Shown in pieces: positions 14,521 to 22,805 of a stretch of 42,645 nucleotides of DNA. Origin of the DNA: JBEKCB01 sp052139675 (GTDB taxonomy: Bacteria > Planctomycetota > Brocadiia > CAIUPP01); contig JBKQWE010000061.1 of assembly GCA_052139675.1 (NCBI GenBank), positions 1-42,645 on the forward strand, read 5' to 3'. The first letter of the stretch is position 1. Every line of letters starts with the position of its first letter. The notes under the pieces are model-generated. The model was given only the letters and a program-made list of their open reading frames with translations, was not told the DNA's origin and did not search any database. Both the position numbers and the translations under genes were made by a program.

Positions 14521-15986
14521 GGCCGCCCGTTCGACTTCGCTCAGGGCGTCCCGCGCATCGTCAAGGGGCGCGCGCCGTCCCGCGCCAGGTCACGATCCTG
14601 GGCCTGGGGCTTTTCGGCGGCGGCGCCGGCGCGGCGCGGTATTTCGCCGAGCGCGGCGCGCGCGTGATCGTTTCCGACCTGCGCCCCGCGGCCGCGCTGG
14701 CCGAATCGCTCAAGGCGCTCGATGGGCTGCCGATCGAGTTCCGCCTCGGCCCCGCCAGCGGCGGGAAAGAGGACTTCGCCGGGTCCGAGCTGGTCGTCGT
14801 CAATCCGGCCGTGCCGCCCGAATCGCCCGCGCTCGCGACGGCGCAAGCCTGCGGCGCGCGGCTCGACGCCGAGATCAACCTGCTCCTGCGGCTCTGCCCC
14901 GCGCCGGTCGCCGCCGTCACCGGCACCAACGGCAAGAGCACCACCGTGGCGCTCCTCGGCGAAATGATGCGCCAGGCCGGGCGAAAGACCTGGGTCGGCG
15001 GCAACCTCGGCGGATCGCTGCTGCCGCAGGTGGAGGAGATGGCCGCCGGCGACATTGTGGTGCTCGAGGTCTCCAGCTTCCAGTCGCAGCGGCTCGCCTG
15101 GGCCGGCCTCAGCCCGCACCTCGGCGCGGTGCTCAACCTGACGCCCAACCACCTCGACCGGCACCGCGACATGGCCGAGTATGCCGAGGCCAAGCGCCAG
15201 TTGCTGCTCCACCAGGGACCCGGCGATTTCGCCGTGCTCAACGGCGAGGACCCGGTCCTGCGCACGTGGACCGACGCCGGCCGCGGCCGCAAGCTGTTCT
15301 TCGGCGCGGAGCCGGAGGCGCCGGCGGGAATCCGCTTGGAGGGCGAAACGATCCGGCTCTGGCGCGACAGGCGGCGCGCGCCCCTCGGCCATGCTCGGGG
15401 CGCCCTGAGCGGCGTCGAACGGGCGGAGATCGCGCTCGCGCGGATGCGGCTTCCGGGCGCGCACAACCGGTTCAACGCCGCCTGCGCCGCGGCCTCCGCC
15501 TGGCTGCTCGGCGCGGCGCCGAAGGCCATCGAGGCGGCCCTCGCCGAGTTCCCCGGGCTGCCGGACCGGCTCGAGCTCGTCGCCGAAACCGGCGGCGTTC
15601 GCTACTACAACGACTCGATCGCCACGACGCCGGAGTCCACCATGGTCGCGCTGGAGGCGTTCCGCGAGCCGATCGTGCTGATCGCCGGCGGGTCCTCGAA
15701 GAACCTGTCGTTCGAGGAAATCGGCCGGCGGATCGCGCGCCGGGCGAAGGCGGTGGTGCTGATCGGCGCGACGGCGCCGGAGATCGAGCGCGCCATCCGC
15801 GCCGGCGCAGCGCCGACGCCGCCGATCCATCCGGCGAAGAGCCTCGAGGACGCCGTCCGCCTGGCCCATCGCATTGCGCGGCCCGGCGACGTGGTGCTCC
15901 TGTCGCCGGCGTGCGCCAGTTTCGACATGTTCCGCAATTACGCGGAGCGCGGCCAGAAGTTCCGCGAGGCGGTCCGCGGCCTGTAA
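14517..15986 (+). CDS. murD: MurD, UDP-N-acetylmuramoyl-L-alanine--D-glutamate ligase
   Basis: A 489-residue cytoplasmic enzyme that adds D-glutamate to UDP-MurNAc-L-Ala. The Rossmann-like UDP-binding start is 'VTILGLGLFGGG', the ATP site 'GTNGKSTT' (136-143), then 'LTPNHLDRHRDMAEYAEAKR', the 'LPGAHNRFNAACAAAS' hinge, and 'YNDSIATTPEST' in the C-terminal domain. The only usable start is ATG 14517 in the ATGA shared with the STAS stop. It adds a 24-residue arginine-rich leader before the first strand. Residues 3-19 of that leader and residues 287-303 are encoded by two inverted copies of one dispersed repeat. The enzyme is longer than typical MurD (about 440-460), partly for that reason. Wall synthesis links it to rodA on the same arm. 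Confidence 0.93.
   Translation: MRPPVRLRSGRPAHRQGARAVPRQVTILGLGLFGGGAGAARYFAERGARVIVSDLRPAAALAESLKALDGLPIEFRLGPASGGKEDFAGSELVVVNPAVPPESPALATAQACGARLDAEINLLLRLCPAPVAAVTGTNGKSTTVALLGEMMRQAGRKTWVGGNLGGSLLPQVEEMAAGDIVVLEVSSFQSQRLAWAGLSPHLGAVLNLTPNHLDRHRDMAEYAEAKRQLLLHQGPGDFAVLNGEDPVLRTWTDAGRGRKLFFGAEPEAPAGIRLEGETIRLWRDRRRAPLGHARGALSGVERAEIALARMRLPGAHNRFNAACAAASAWLLGAAPKAIEAALAEFPGLPDRLELVAETGGVRYYNDSIATTPESTMVALEAFREPIVLIAGGSSKNLSFEEIGRRIARRAKAVVLIGATAPEIERAIRAGAAPTPPIHPAKSLEDAVRLAHRIARPGDVVLLSPACASFDMFRNYAERGQKFREAVRGL
14523..14572 (+). repeat. 50-bp dispersed repeat inside murD, copy A (forward)
   Basis: This 50-bp block at the very start of murD carries the core TTCGACTTCGCTCAGGGC followed by a GC-rich half ending AAGGGGCGCG. 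It aligns over its full length, with about seven or eight mismatches, to the inverse of 15377-15426. It encodes most of the arginine-rich MurD leader. Confidence 0.65.
15377..15426 (-). repeat. 50-bp dispersed repeat inside murD, copy B (inverted)
   Basis: This inverted copy of the 14523-14572 element is read in frame as 'RAPLGHARGALSGVERA' within the MurD central domain. The core on the minus strand is TTCGACGCCGCTCAGGGC. It probably inserted in a loop without breaking the frame. Confidence 0.65.
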
Positions 15987-16011
15987 CTCAACCCCGCTGG
16001 AGGACGGTCCA

Positions 16012-16821
16012 ATGCGAAGTCCCGGGTTAGTGCAACCCCTCACGCGTTCGGGAAAAAGCATCCACCTGAAAGTCATCGCCTGCGAAGTCGCGGCGCGGGA
16101 GTTCTTCCACTGCGCGGCGCGGTCGGTCAACACGATGGACATCACGCTCAAGCCGCAGGGCCTGCACGACAGCTCCGACGCCTGCCGCAAGGAACTGCAG
16201 CCGCTGATTGACGCGGTGGACCCGAAGGAATACGCCGCGCTTTTCCTCGGGTACGGGCTGTGCAACAACGCCACCGTCGGCCTCCGCGCCGGCCGCGTGC
16301 GGATGGTCATCCCGCGCGCGCACGACTGCATCACGTTCTTCCTCGGCAGCAAGGAGCGCTACGCGCGGATCTTCACGCGGCGGCCCGGCACCTATTATTA
16401 CACCGCAGGCTGGGTGGACGTCCACGAGCGCGGCGGCGAGCACGCGACGTTCGACCAGAAGTCCGGCCTCGCCAAACACATGGCGTACCAGGAGCTCCTG
16501 GAGAAGTACGGCGAGGAGAACGCGAAGTACCTCTTCGACTCGATGTCCTCCTGGGAGGCGCACTACACGCACGGCGCGCTGATCCAGTACCCGTTCACGC
16601 GGCATCTCGGGCTCGAGGAAAAGGTCCGCGCGATCTGCGCGGAGAAGAAGTGGGAATTCGAGGAGATTCGCGGCAGCCTGAAACTGATCCAGGACGGCCT
16701 CGACGGCAAGTGGGACGCCGAGCGCTTCCTGGTCATCGAACCCGGCCAGGAAATCAAGGCGCGGCACGACGAGTCCATCATCGAGTGCGCGGCCTGCCCG
16801 GGCGTTCAGCCGGCCTCATAA
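16012..16821 (+). CDS. DUF1638 family protein
   Basis: A 269-residue protein matching DUF1638 by 'KVIACEVAAREFFHCAA', 'LFLGYGLCNNATVGLRAG', 'VIPRAHDCITFFLGSKERY' and 'PGTYYYTAGWVDVHERGG'. Conserved cysteines and histidines in these segments suggest a metal or cofactor site. Family members are often found near corrinoid and methyltransferase genes, but none is adjacent here. The ATG at 16012 is preceded by GGAGGA. It lies 25 bp after murD and may share its transcript, and converges with gyrB across a long hairpin repeat. The biochemical role of the family is not established to my knowledge; the first 17 residues precede the conserved part and may be unneeded. Confidence 0.82.
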   Translation: MRSPGLVQPLTRSGKSIHLKVIACEVAAREFFHCAARSVNTMDITLKPQGLHDSSDACRKELQPLIDAVDPKEYAALFLGYGLCNNATVGLRAGRVRMVIPRAHDCITFFLGSKERYARIFTRRPGTYYYTAGWVDVHERGGEHATFDQKSGLAKHMAYQELLEKYGEENAKYLFDSMSSWEAHYTHGALIQYPFTRHLGLEEKVRAICAEKKWEFEEIRGSLKLIQDGLDGKWDAERFLVIEPGQEIKARHDESIIECAACPGVQPAS

Positions 16822-16841
16822 GGGCGAAGCAACACCCGCGG

Positions 16842-16911
16842 TCATTCCGAGCGCAGCGAGGAATCTCACACGCCGCGCAACGCATGAGATGCTTCGCTGC
16901 GCTCAGCATGA
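16842..16911. repeat. Long inverted repeat (TCATTCCGAGCG family), copy 1
   Basis: Two 27-nt arms (16842-16868 and 16885-16911) pair at 23 of 27 positions around a 16-nt loop. The left arm begins TCATTCCGAGCGCAGCGAGG. The hairpin lies between the convergent DUF1638 and gyrB genes, where it could shield transcript ends or help terminate both. A second copy lies after eno at 24290-24373. Confidence 0.7.
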
Positions 16912-16951
16912 CGAACAGCAGTTACCTGGTCGCATGCCCTGCTCCCCGCGC

Positions 16952-19474
16952 TCAGACGTCCAAATTCCGCACTTCCAGCGCGTGCTCTTCGATGTATTTC
17001 CGGCGGAGGGCTACGTCTTTGCCGGCGAGGATGTTGAAGATGTGGTCGGCTTCGTCGGCGTCGTGGATGCTGACTTTCAGGAGGGTGCGCGAGTCGGGGC
17101 TCATGGTGGTGCTGGAGAGCTCCTCGGCGTTCATCTCGCCGAGGCCCTTGTAGCGCTGGATCTCGAGCCCCTTGCGGCCCATCTCGCGGACGGCCGGCAG
17201 CACTTCGCCGAGGCTGCGCACTTCGAGGACGTCGCTGTCATTCGTGAGCTGGTAGAGCGGGAAACTGCCCTCTTCGCCGCGCCGCAGGAAGTCTTCCGCC
17301 TCGAAGCCCAGCTCCTTGAGCTGGAGGAGCGTCCTGGCGGCCTCGCGGCTCTCGTGGATCTCGACGATCTGCACGGCGAGCGGCTCGCCGGTCTGCGGTT
17401 TCTCCCCGGCTTCCTTCTCCGCCCCCTGCTCGTGGCCGTTCTCCGGGAGGATCTCGACCTCGCCGCGGCGGTGCTTCTCCTCGTCGAGGAACGCCTGCAG
17501 TTCCTCCTCGGTGTACATGTAGCGCGCCTTGCCTTCGGTGCGGATGGCGTAGATCGGCAGCATGCCGTCGCGGCGCAGGGCCAGGTATTCGCCGAACTTC
17601 ACGCCGCGCCGCGCGATGACCGCCTGGTGCGATTCCATCCGCTCGCAGACCGAGAGCAGCTTCTTCAGGTCGTCCTGGCGGAGCTCGGTTTTGCGCTGCG
17701 CGTCCCAGTGGATCATGAGCCGCGTGCCCTCGACGCCGAGATCCTGCAGCCACGTGTGCAGGTGGCGGTCATCGTAGATGTACTGCTCGCGCCCCTTGCG
17801 CTTGACGCGGTAGAGCGGCGGCTGCGCCACGAAGACGTGGCCCTGCTCAATCAACGACACCATCTGCCGGAAGAAAAAAGTCAGGAGCAGCGTGCGGATA
17901 TGCGCGCCGTCCACGTCGGCGTCGGTCATGATGATCACGCGGTTGTAGCGCAGCTTGGCGAGGTCGAAATCCTCCGTGCCGATGCCGGTGCCGAGCGCGG
18001 AGACGAGCGTGCGGATCTCCTCGTTCGCCAGGACGCGGTCAAGCGTGGTCTTCTCGACGTTGATGACCACGCCCCGCAGCGGCAGGATGGCCTGGAACGT
18101 GCGGTCGCGCCCCTGCTTGGCGGTGCCGCCTGCGGAGATGCCCTCGACCAGGAAGATCTCGGTGGTCTCGCGGTCGCGGCTGGAGCAGTCGGCGAGCTTG
18201 CCGGGCAGGTCGGCGCCGGCCAGCGCGCCCTTGCGGCGGACGAGCTCGCGGGCCTGGCGCGCCGCCTCGCGCGCCCGCGCGGCCTCGCCGGCCTTCGAGC
18301 AGATCGCCTTGGCTGTCTTCGGGTTTTCCTCGCAATACGTGCCGAGCAGCTCGTTGGTCATCTGCTCGACGACGCCCTGTACCTCGCGGTTGCCGAGCCG
18401 CGTCTTCGTCTGGCCCTCGAACTGCGGGTCGGGCAGCTTGAGCGAGATGACCGCGGTGAGGCCCTCGCGGTAGTCCTCGCCGGAGAGCTGCTCGCCCTCC
18501 TTGAGCGCGCCGAGCGACTTGCCGTACTGGTTGAAGGTGCGCGTCAGCGCCGCGCGGAAGCCGCTCAGGTGCGTGCCGCCCTCGTGCGTGTTGACGGTGT
18601 TCACGAACGAGAGCACCGTCTCCGAGTACCCGTCGTTGTACTGCAGGGCGATCTCGACGGCGTACGCCCCTTCCTCGCGCGAGAGGGAGATGATCTCGGG
18701 ATGGATGACCGGCTTGTCGCGGTTGAGATGCTCGACGAACGCGCGCAGCCCGCCCTCGTAGAGGAAGACCTCGCGCCGGTCCGTCCGCTCGTCCGCCACC
18801 GTCAGCCGCACGCCGCTGTTCAGGAAAGCCAGCTCGCGGGCGCGCGCGAGGATGGTTTCGTACAGGAGCTTCTCGTCGGCGAAGATTTCCGGGTCCGGCT
18901 TGAAGGTGATCCGCGTGCCGCGCGTCTTCGTGATGCCGCGGCGCTCGACGCCGGTGACCGGCACGCCGCGCGCGTACTCCTGAAAATAGACGCCGCCGTC
19001 GCGGCGGATCTCGGCGGTGAGCCATTCGCTCAGGGCGTTGACGCAGGTCACGCCGACGCCGTGCAGCCCGCCGGAGACCTTGTACGTGTCGTGGTCGAAC
19101 TTGCCGCCGGCGTGGAGCATCGTCATGACGACCTCGAGCGCGGGCTTGCCGGTGGCCGCGTGGATGTCCACCGGGATGCCGCTGCCGTCGTCGGTGACGG
19201 AGCAGCTCCCGTCGGCGCGGAGAGCGATCTCGATGTTCTTGCAGCGGCCGGCGAGCGCCTCGTCAATGGAGTTGGCCACGACCTCCTCGACAAGGTGGTG
19301 CAGTCCGCGCGCGCCGGTGTCGCCGATGTACATGGCCGGCCGCTGGCGCACGGCCTGGATGTCGCCGAGGACGCGGATCTTTCCGGCGTCGTAGCTCTCC
19401 GCCGCGGCCGCTTCTCCGGCCGGCGGGGCCGGCTGCGCTTCGGGCGCGTCGTCAGGTTTCTGCGGGTCCGTCAT
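16952..19474 (-). CDS. gyrB: DNA gyrase subunit B
   Basis: An 840-residue ATPase and TOPRIM subunit of gyrase, which supercoils DNA with GyrA. GHKL ATPase motifs are visible ('EVVANSIDEALAG', 'DDGSGIPVDIH', 'GGLHGVGVTCVNAL'). The TOPRIM glutamate is E444 in 'VEGISAGGTAKQGRDR' and the metal aspartates are 518, 520 and 522 in 'TDADVDGAH'. The usual EGDSAGG is EGISAGG here (Ile446), a rare change next to the catalytic Glu. After TOPRIM there is an insertion of about 170 residues like that in E. coli GyrB, then the conserved 'RYKGLGEMNAEEL'. The start overlaps dciA by 23 bp. Last gene of the dnaN-dciA-gyrB cluster. Confidence 0.97.
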   Translation of the reverse strand: MTDPQKPDDAPEAQPAPPAGEAAAAESYDAGKIRVLGDIQAVRQRPAMYIGDTGARGLHHLVEEVVANSIDEALAGRCKNIEIALRADGSCSVTDDGSGIPVDIHAATGKPALEVVMTMLHAGGKFDHDTYKVSGGLHGVGVTCVNALSEWLTAEIRRDGGVYFQEYARGVPVTGVERRGITKTRGTRITFKPDPEIFADEKLLYETILARARELAFLNSGVRLTVADERTDRREVFLYEGGLRAFVEHLNRDKPVIHPEIISLSREEGAYAVEIALQYNDGYSETVLSFVNTVNTHEGGTHLSGFRAALTRTFNQYGKSLGALKEGEQLSGEDYREGLTAVISLKLPDPQFEGQTKTRLGNREVQGVVEQMTNELLGTYCEENPKTAKAICSKAGEAARAREAARQARELVRRKGALAGADLPGKLADCSSRDRETTEIFLVEGISAGGTAKQGRDRTFQAILPLRGVVINVEKTTLDRVLANEEIRTLVSALGTGIGTEDFDLAKLRYNRVIIMTDADVDGAHIRTLLLTFFFRQMVSLIEQGHVFVAQPPLYRVKRKGREQYIYDDRHLHTWLQDLGVEGTRLMIHWDAQRKTELRQDDLKKLLSVCERMESHQAVIARRGVKFGEYLALRRDGMLPIYAIRTEGKARYMYTEEELQAFLDEEKHRRGEVEILPENGHEQGAEKEAGEKPQTGEPLAVQIVEIHESREAARTLLQLKELGFEAEDFLRRGEEGSFPLYQLTNDSDVLEVRSLGEVLPAVREMGRKGLEIQRYKGLGEMNAEELSSTTMSPDSRTLLKVSIHDADEADHIFNILAGKDVALRRKYIEEHALEVRNLDV

Positions 19475-19811
19475 CGCTTTCCTGTGTCGGCACTAAAGAG
19501 AAAGAAATTCCGGTGATCGCGGGCCGCCGGACCTCGCGCTGCAGGTCCGTCAGCAGCGCGGACCGGTGGAACCGGATCTCGTTCATGAGCGCGGAAGATT
19601 CTACGCCGATCTCGACGATTCCCTTGCGGAAGCCGAGGACGCGCGTGCGGCGGACGAGTTCCGGGCCGACGATCCGGCCCCACCCGCTCTCGAGCTGCAG
19701 GTGCTTCCCCGCGCCTTGGAGCCCGTTCGCCTTGAGGAACGCGCTGAGCGCGCTCTTGAGCGTGGCGACCGGCTTCTCTTCCGGCCAGGGCGATATCGGG
19801 CGGCGCGGCAC
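19452..19811 (-). CDS. dciA: DciA/DUF721 protein, putative replicative-helicase loader
   Basis: A 119-residue protein of the DUF721 family, to which DciA belongs. DciA recruits the DnaB helicase in bacteria that lack DnaC or DnaI. The conserved core is 'LESGWGRIVGPELVRRTRVL' followed by 'GIVEIGVESSALMNEIRFHR', a KH-like fold. It lies three bases after dnaN and overlaps gyrB by 23 bp, the same dnaN-(recF)-dciA-gyrB order as in actinobacteria but without recF. The start at 19811 is the first ATG after dnaN. Position beside the origin supports a replication role; helicase loading is inferred from the family. Confidence 0.85.
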   Translation of the reverse strand: MPRRPISPWPEEKPVATLKSALSAFLKANGLQGAGKHLQLESGWGRIVGPELVRRTRVLGFRKGIVEIGVESSALMNEIRFHRSALLTDLQREVRRPAITGISFSLVPTQESDDGPAET

Positions 19812-19814
19812 GGA

Positions 19815-20915
19815 TCAGTCCTGGACGATCGGCATAATGAGATAGACGTAATCCGGGCCGACGCGCATCACGGCCGGGCGCCCGGGGTCTTTCATCTCCA
19901 GCCGGATCCGTTCCTTGCCGATGGCCTTGAGTCCGTCCAGGAGGAATTCGGGGCTGAACCGCATCTCGATCGGCGCGCCTTCATACTTGACGTCAATCGT
20001 GACGTGCGCCTCGCCGAGCTCCGGATCGTTGGACTCGATCGTCAGCGAGCCGGGGGCGAATTTCAGCCAGATCGTCCGCGAGCCGGACATCGTAAGGACG
20101 GAGGCCTGCCGGATCGCGTCGCTGAGTTCCTCCGCTTCGATCTCCAGTTTCTTGTCGCAGTCGTCCGGGATCACTTCCTTGTACGGCGGGAAGCGCCCGT
20201 CCACCAGTTGCGCGACGAGCACGCCGCGCTCGCTGCGGATGAGGGCCTGCCGCTCGGAGATCAGCAGCTTGATGATCTCCTCGCCGCTGATCATCTTCAG
20301 GACTTCCTGCAGCGCTTTCACCGAGATGATGGCCGATGACGCGAACGGCGCCGGCGAATTCGCCTTCCGGCGGATCACGGCCAGGCGGTGTCCGTCCGTC
20401 CCGACCATCTCGATTTTCGCCGCCTTTTCCTTCGTGACGAGCAGGACGCCGTTCAGGGCATATCGCTGCTTCTCGAGCGATACGGCGAAGATGGTCTTCT
20501 CGGTCATCTCTCTGAGGACTGCCGCCTCGAACTCAAGCGCGTTGCCCTCAGGAAAATCCGGGATGGTTGGGAATTCTTCTTCCGACAGCCCCATGACTTG
20601 GAACCGGCTGCCCTTTCCCTGCACGAGCATTCCGAGTTCCTTGACCTGCAACGTCAGACGCTCATCGGGCGACTCATTCACAATGCCGACCAGCGGCTCC
20701 ACCGGGATAACGATGCCGCCGGCGGACTTGACTTCGACGTCCCGTACGAAATACTTGATCCCGACCTCGAGATCGGTCGCGGATAGCTCGAGCATGTCTC
20801 CGACGACTCGAAGATGGATGTCCTTCAGAATCGGCTTGATGTTCCGCGGATCCACTACGCCCTGGACGACTCGGAGAGCCTCTCGCAACTCCGTCCGTGA
20901 ACATGAGACATTCAT
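19815..20915 (-). CDS. dnaN: DNA polymerase III beta subunit (sliding clamp)
   Basis: A 366-residue three-domain clamp that tethers DNA polymerase III to DNA. The sequence begins 'MNVSCSRTELREALRVVQGV', has the central 'GTDGHRLAVIRRK' and 'GRFPPYKEVIPDD' motifs, and ends 'YVYLIMPIVQD', the usual clamp C-terminus (family consensus ...MPMR/MPIQ-like). Length is normal. The ATG at 20915 is preceded by GGGAGGGG. A strong promoter lies at 20959-20988 inside the AT-rich part of the origin, so dnaN can be expressed independently of dnaA. Confidence 0.97.
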   Translation of the reverse strand: MNVSCSRTELREALRVVQGVVDPRNIKPILKDIHLRVVGDMLELSATDLEVGIKYFVRDVEVKSAGGIVIPVEPLVGIVNESPDERLTLQVKELGMLVQGKGSRFQVMGLSEEEFPTIPDFPEGNALEFEAAVLREMTEKTIFAVSLEKQRYALNGVLLVTKEKAAKIEMVGTDGHRLAVIRRKANSPAPFASSAIISVKALQEVLKMISGEEIIKLLISERQALIRSERGVLVAQLVDGRFPPYKEVIPDDCDKKLEIEAEELSDAIRQASVLTMSGSRTIWLKFAPGSLTIESNDPELGEAHVTIDVKYEGAPIEMRFSPEFLLDGLKAIGKERIRLEMKDPGRPAVMRVGPDYVYLIMPIVQD

Positions 20916-20958
20916 TTAAGCCCCTCCCGAAGGATGGTGAATGGATATGTATGGTTAA

Positions 20959-20988
20959 ATTATATCAAATTCCATCTATAACCATCAA
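20959..20988 (-). promoter_or_regulatory. dnaN promoter
   Basis: On the minus strand -35 TTGATG (20983-20988) and a perfect -10 TATAAT (20959-20964), preceded by TGA, lie 18 bp apart. ATGGTTA (20951-20957) and TAACCAT (20979-20985) form an inverted repeat around the -10. It overlaps the AT-rich part of the origin, so transcription could affect unwinding. Confidence 0.6.
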
Positions 20989-21065
20989 GGCGGTTAATTT
21001 GTGGAGCTATCTCGCACTGCGCTGATAAAGCCTTTTCTCTCAGGCGCTTCTGACAAATCGTCGTC

Positions 21066-21174
21066 TGTGGACAACTGTTATCGTATTGTGGATAACTTAT
21101 TCGGTAATCCTGCGCATCATCCGCAGGACGACCAGCCCTCAAACGTGTCGTTCTCATCGGAGAAGTTATGCACA
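21066..21174. promoter_or_regulatory. DnaA-box cluster
   Basis: Three nonamers matching the DnaA consensus, two on the minus strand spaced 21 bp and one on the plus strand 13 bp beyond the dnaA stop. The middle box is a perfect TTATCCACA and the last a perfect TTATNCACA. Confidence 0.75.
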
Positions 21175-21186
21175 AAGCGTCCACAG

Positions 21187-22569
21187 TCACCTATCCGTTA
21201 TAGCACCGGCAGCCGACCGGCGTCCGGCTGCAGGCGCGCGCAAGTCATGTTTAAGCGCTTCAAGCGCATGCGAAAGAGCGGTGTCCTGTTCCAGTGATGA
21301 AGCGATTTTCGCCTCCGCGTGCAGCACGGTGCTATGGTCGCGGCCGCCGAAATAGCCGCCGATCTCCGCGAGAGAAAGCGGCGTCAGCGCGCGGGCGAGG
21401 TACATGCAAATCTGGCGCGGCAGCACGACGGAGCGCGTCCGCTTCCGCGATTGGAGATCCGACACGCGCACATTATACCGCGTCGTGACGACGCGCAAAA
21501 TATCCTCGACCGTCACGGCAGGCCCGGGCCTGGGCGGCTCCTGCAGCGCGGCGCGCGCCATATCGAGCGTGATCTCCTGCTTCAAGAGCGACGCGTAGCC
21601 GACGACCTTGGTGATCGCGCCGTCCAGCTCGCGGATGTTCGTCGTGATGACCGTCGCGATGTAGTCAATGACCTCCTCAGGCACGGCCATCTCGCGGAGT
21701 TCCGCCTTGCGATTGAGAATGGCCACGCGCATCTCGTAGCCCGGCGGGTCCATGCGCGCGACGAGGCCGCTCTTGAACCGCGACATCAGCCGCTCCTGCA
21801 GGCCGCTGATCTCCTGCGGCGGCTGGTCGCTCGAGACCACGATCTGCTTCTCGGCGTTGTAGAGGTCATTGAACGTGTGGAAGAATTCCTCCTGGCTGCG
21901 CTCGGCGCGCGAGAGGAACTGGATGTCGTCAATGAACAGGAACTCGAGCTGCCGATAGCGCGCGCGGAAGGCGGGCAGCTCGTTGCGCTGAATCGCGGAG
22001 ATGAACTCGTTGACGAACGTCTCGCAGGAGAGGTACGCGATGCGCTGCGCGGGATACTTGGGCATGCTCGCGTGGCAGATGGCCTGCAGGAGATGCGACT
22101 TCCCGAGACCGACCGACCCGTAGACGAACAGCGGGTTATACGTCCGGCCCGGCGACTCGCACACCGCCAGGGCGGCCGCGTGCGCGAGCTGGTTCGACGG
22201 GCCGACGACGAACTTCTCGAACGTGTAATGCTCGTTCAGCCGCAGACCGATCGGCCTCGGCGTGGCCGGCCGCGCCGGCGTCTCAGCCGCGTCCTCGGAA
22301 ACGCTCGCGTGCACGTCCGGGTCGAGCGTGAACGCGATCTTCGGGTGACAGCCGGCCACTTCAGCCACGGCCTCGTCCATGATCTTGAGGTAGTTCTGCG
22401 CCAGCCACTCCTTGAAGAAGTTGTTCGGCACGCGGATATTGAGCTCTTCGGGAGTGAACGACCGCGTCTTGAGGTTCCGGAACCAAGTCGCGTATTGCTG
22501 GGAGCTGACGCGCTTGCGGATGGACTCGAGGATGTCCGTCCACGCGGCAGCGGTGGCGAGCGTGTCCAT
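21187..22569 (-). CDS. dnaA: Chromosomal replication initiator DnaA
   Basis: A 460-residue AAA+ initiator that binds DnaA boxes and melts the origin. The N-terminal DnaB/DciA-interaction domain covers about 1-85 ('ATWFRNLKTRSFTPEELNI'), followed by a linker and 'YTFEKFVVGPSNQLAHAAAL'. Walker A is 'GSVGLGKS' (151-158; Ser instead of the usual Gly at the second position), Walker B 'LFIDDIQFL', then 'QEEFFHTFNDLYNAEKQIV'. Domain IV ends with the DNA-binding signature 'GGRDHSTVLHAEAKI'. The ATG at 22569 follows GGAGG. A consensus-like promoter at 22763-22791 gives a leader of about 185 nt. The origin lies immediately downstream. Confidence 0.97.
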   Translation of the reverse strand: MDTLATAAAWTDILESIRKRVSSQQYATWFRNLKTRSFTPEELNIRVPNNFFKEWLAQNYLKIMDEAVAEVAGCHPKIAFTLDPDVHASVSEDAAETPARPATPRPIGLRLNEHYTFEKFVVGPSNQLAHAAALAVCESPGRTYNPLFVYGSVGLGKSHLLQAICHASMPKYPAQRIAYLSCETFVNEFISAIQRNELPAFRARYRQLEFLFIDDIQFLSRAERSQEEFFHTFNDLYNAEKQIVVSSDQPPQEISGLQERLMSRFKSGLVARMDPPGYEMRVAILNRKAELREMAVPEEVIDYIATVITTNIRELDGAITKVVGYASLLKQEITLDMARAALQEPPRPGPAVTVEDILRVVTTRYNVRVSDLQSRKRTRSVVLPRQICMYLARALTPLSLAEIGGYFGGRDHSTVLHAEAKIASSLEQDTALSHALEALKHDLRAPAAGRRSAAGAITDR

Positions 22570-22762
22570 GGGTGCAATCCTCCGTGCGCCCGTGGCCGTC
22601 CACAGCGTGTGGGGCGGCCGAATCGGCGCTTCGTTCAGGCAGCGCTCGCCTCTCCCGGACGGGAGGCACGAACACGGCGTTTCAGGCGATCTATGATGCA
22701 GGGCCTCGGGGCCCGGGAAGGCGTCATCAATCTTCCGCGCGCTGCAACCAGTGCGAGGAGGT

Positions 22763-22791
22763 ATGTTAGCTGCCGCTTAAGGTGCTGTCAA
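22763..22791 (-). promoter_or_regulatory. dnaA promoter
   Basis: On the minus strand a perfect -35 TTGACA (22786-22791) and -10 TAACAT (22763-22768) are 17 bp apart. The predicted transcript starts near 22756. Confidence 0.6.
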
Positions 22792-22805
22792 CAAAAAATC
22801 AGGGA

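Larger units (their letters stand above)
20916..21186. other. Putative chromosomal replication origin (oriC)
   Basis: This 271-bp non-coding spacer between dnaA and dnaN holds three DnaA boxes: 21066-21074 (TGTGGACAA, minus), 21087-21095 (TGTGGATAA, the exact consensus TTATCCACA on the minus strand) and 21166-21174 (TTATGCACA, plus). The first two are 21 bp apart, two helical turns. An AT-rich stretch at 20941-21000 next to dnaN is the likely unwinding element. Gene orientation on both sides changes around this point. The dnaA-oriC-dnaN arrangement is classical. Confidence 0.8.

Noticed and set aside
16889..19516. 875-codon open frame antisense to gyrB
   Set aside because: GyrB is unmistakable on the minus strand. 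The opposite frame has biased, domain-free composition and arises from GC-rich third positions.
21001..21297. Open frames across the dnaA-dnaN spacer
   Set aside because: They overlap DnaA boxes and the dnaA 3' end, and have no ribosome site or recognisable sequence.
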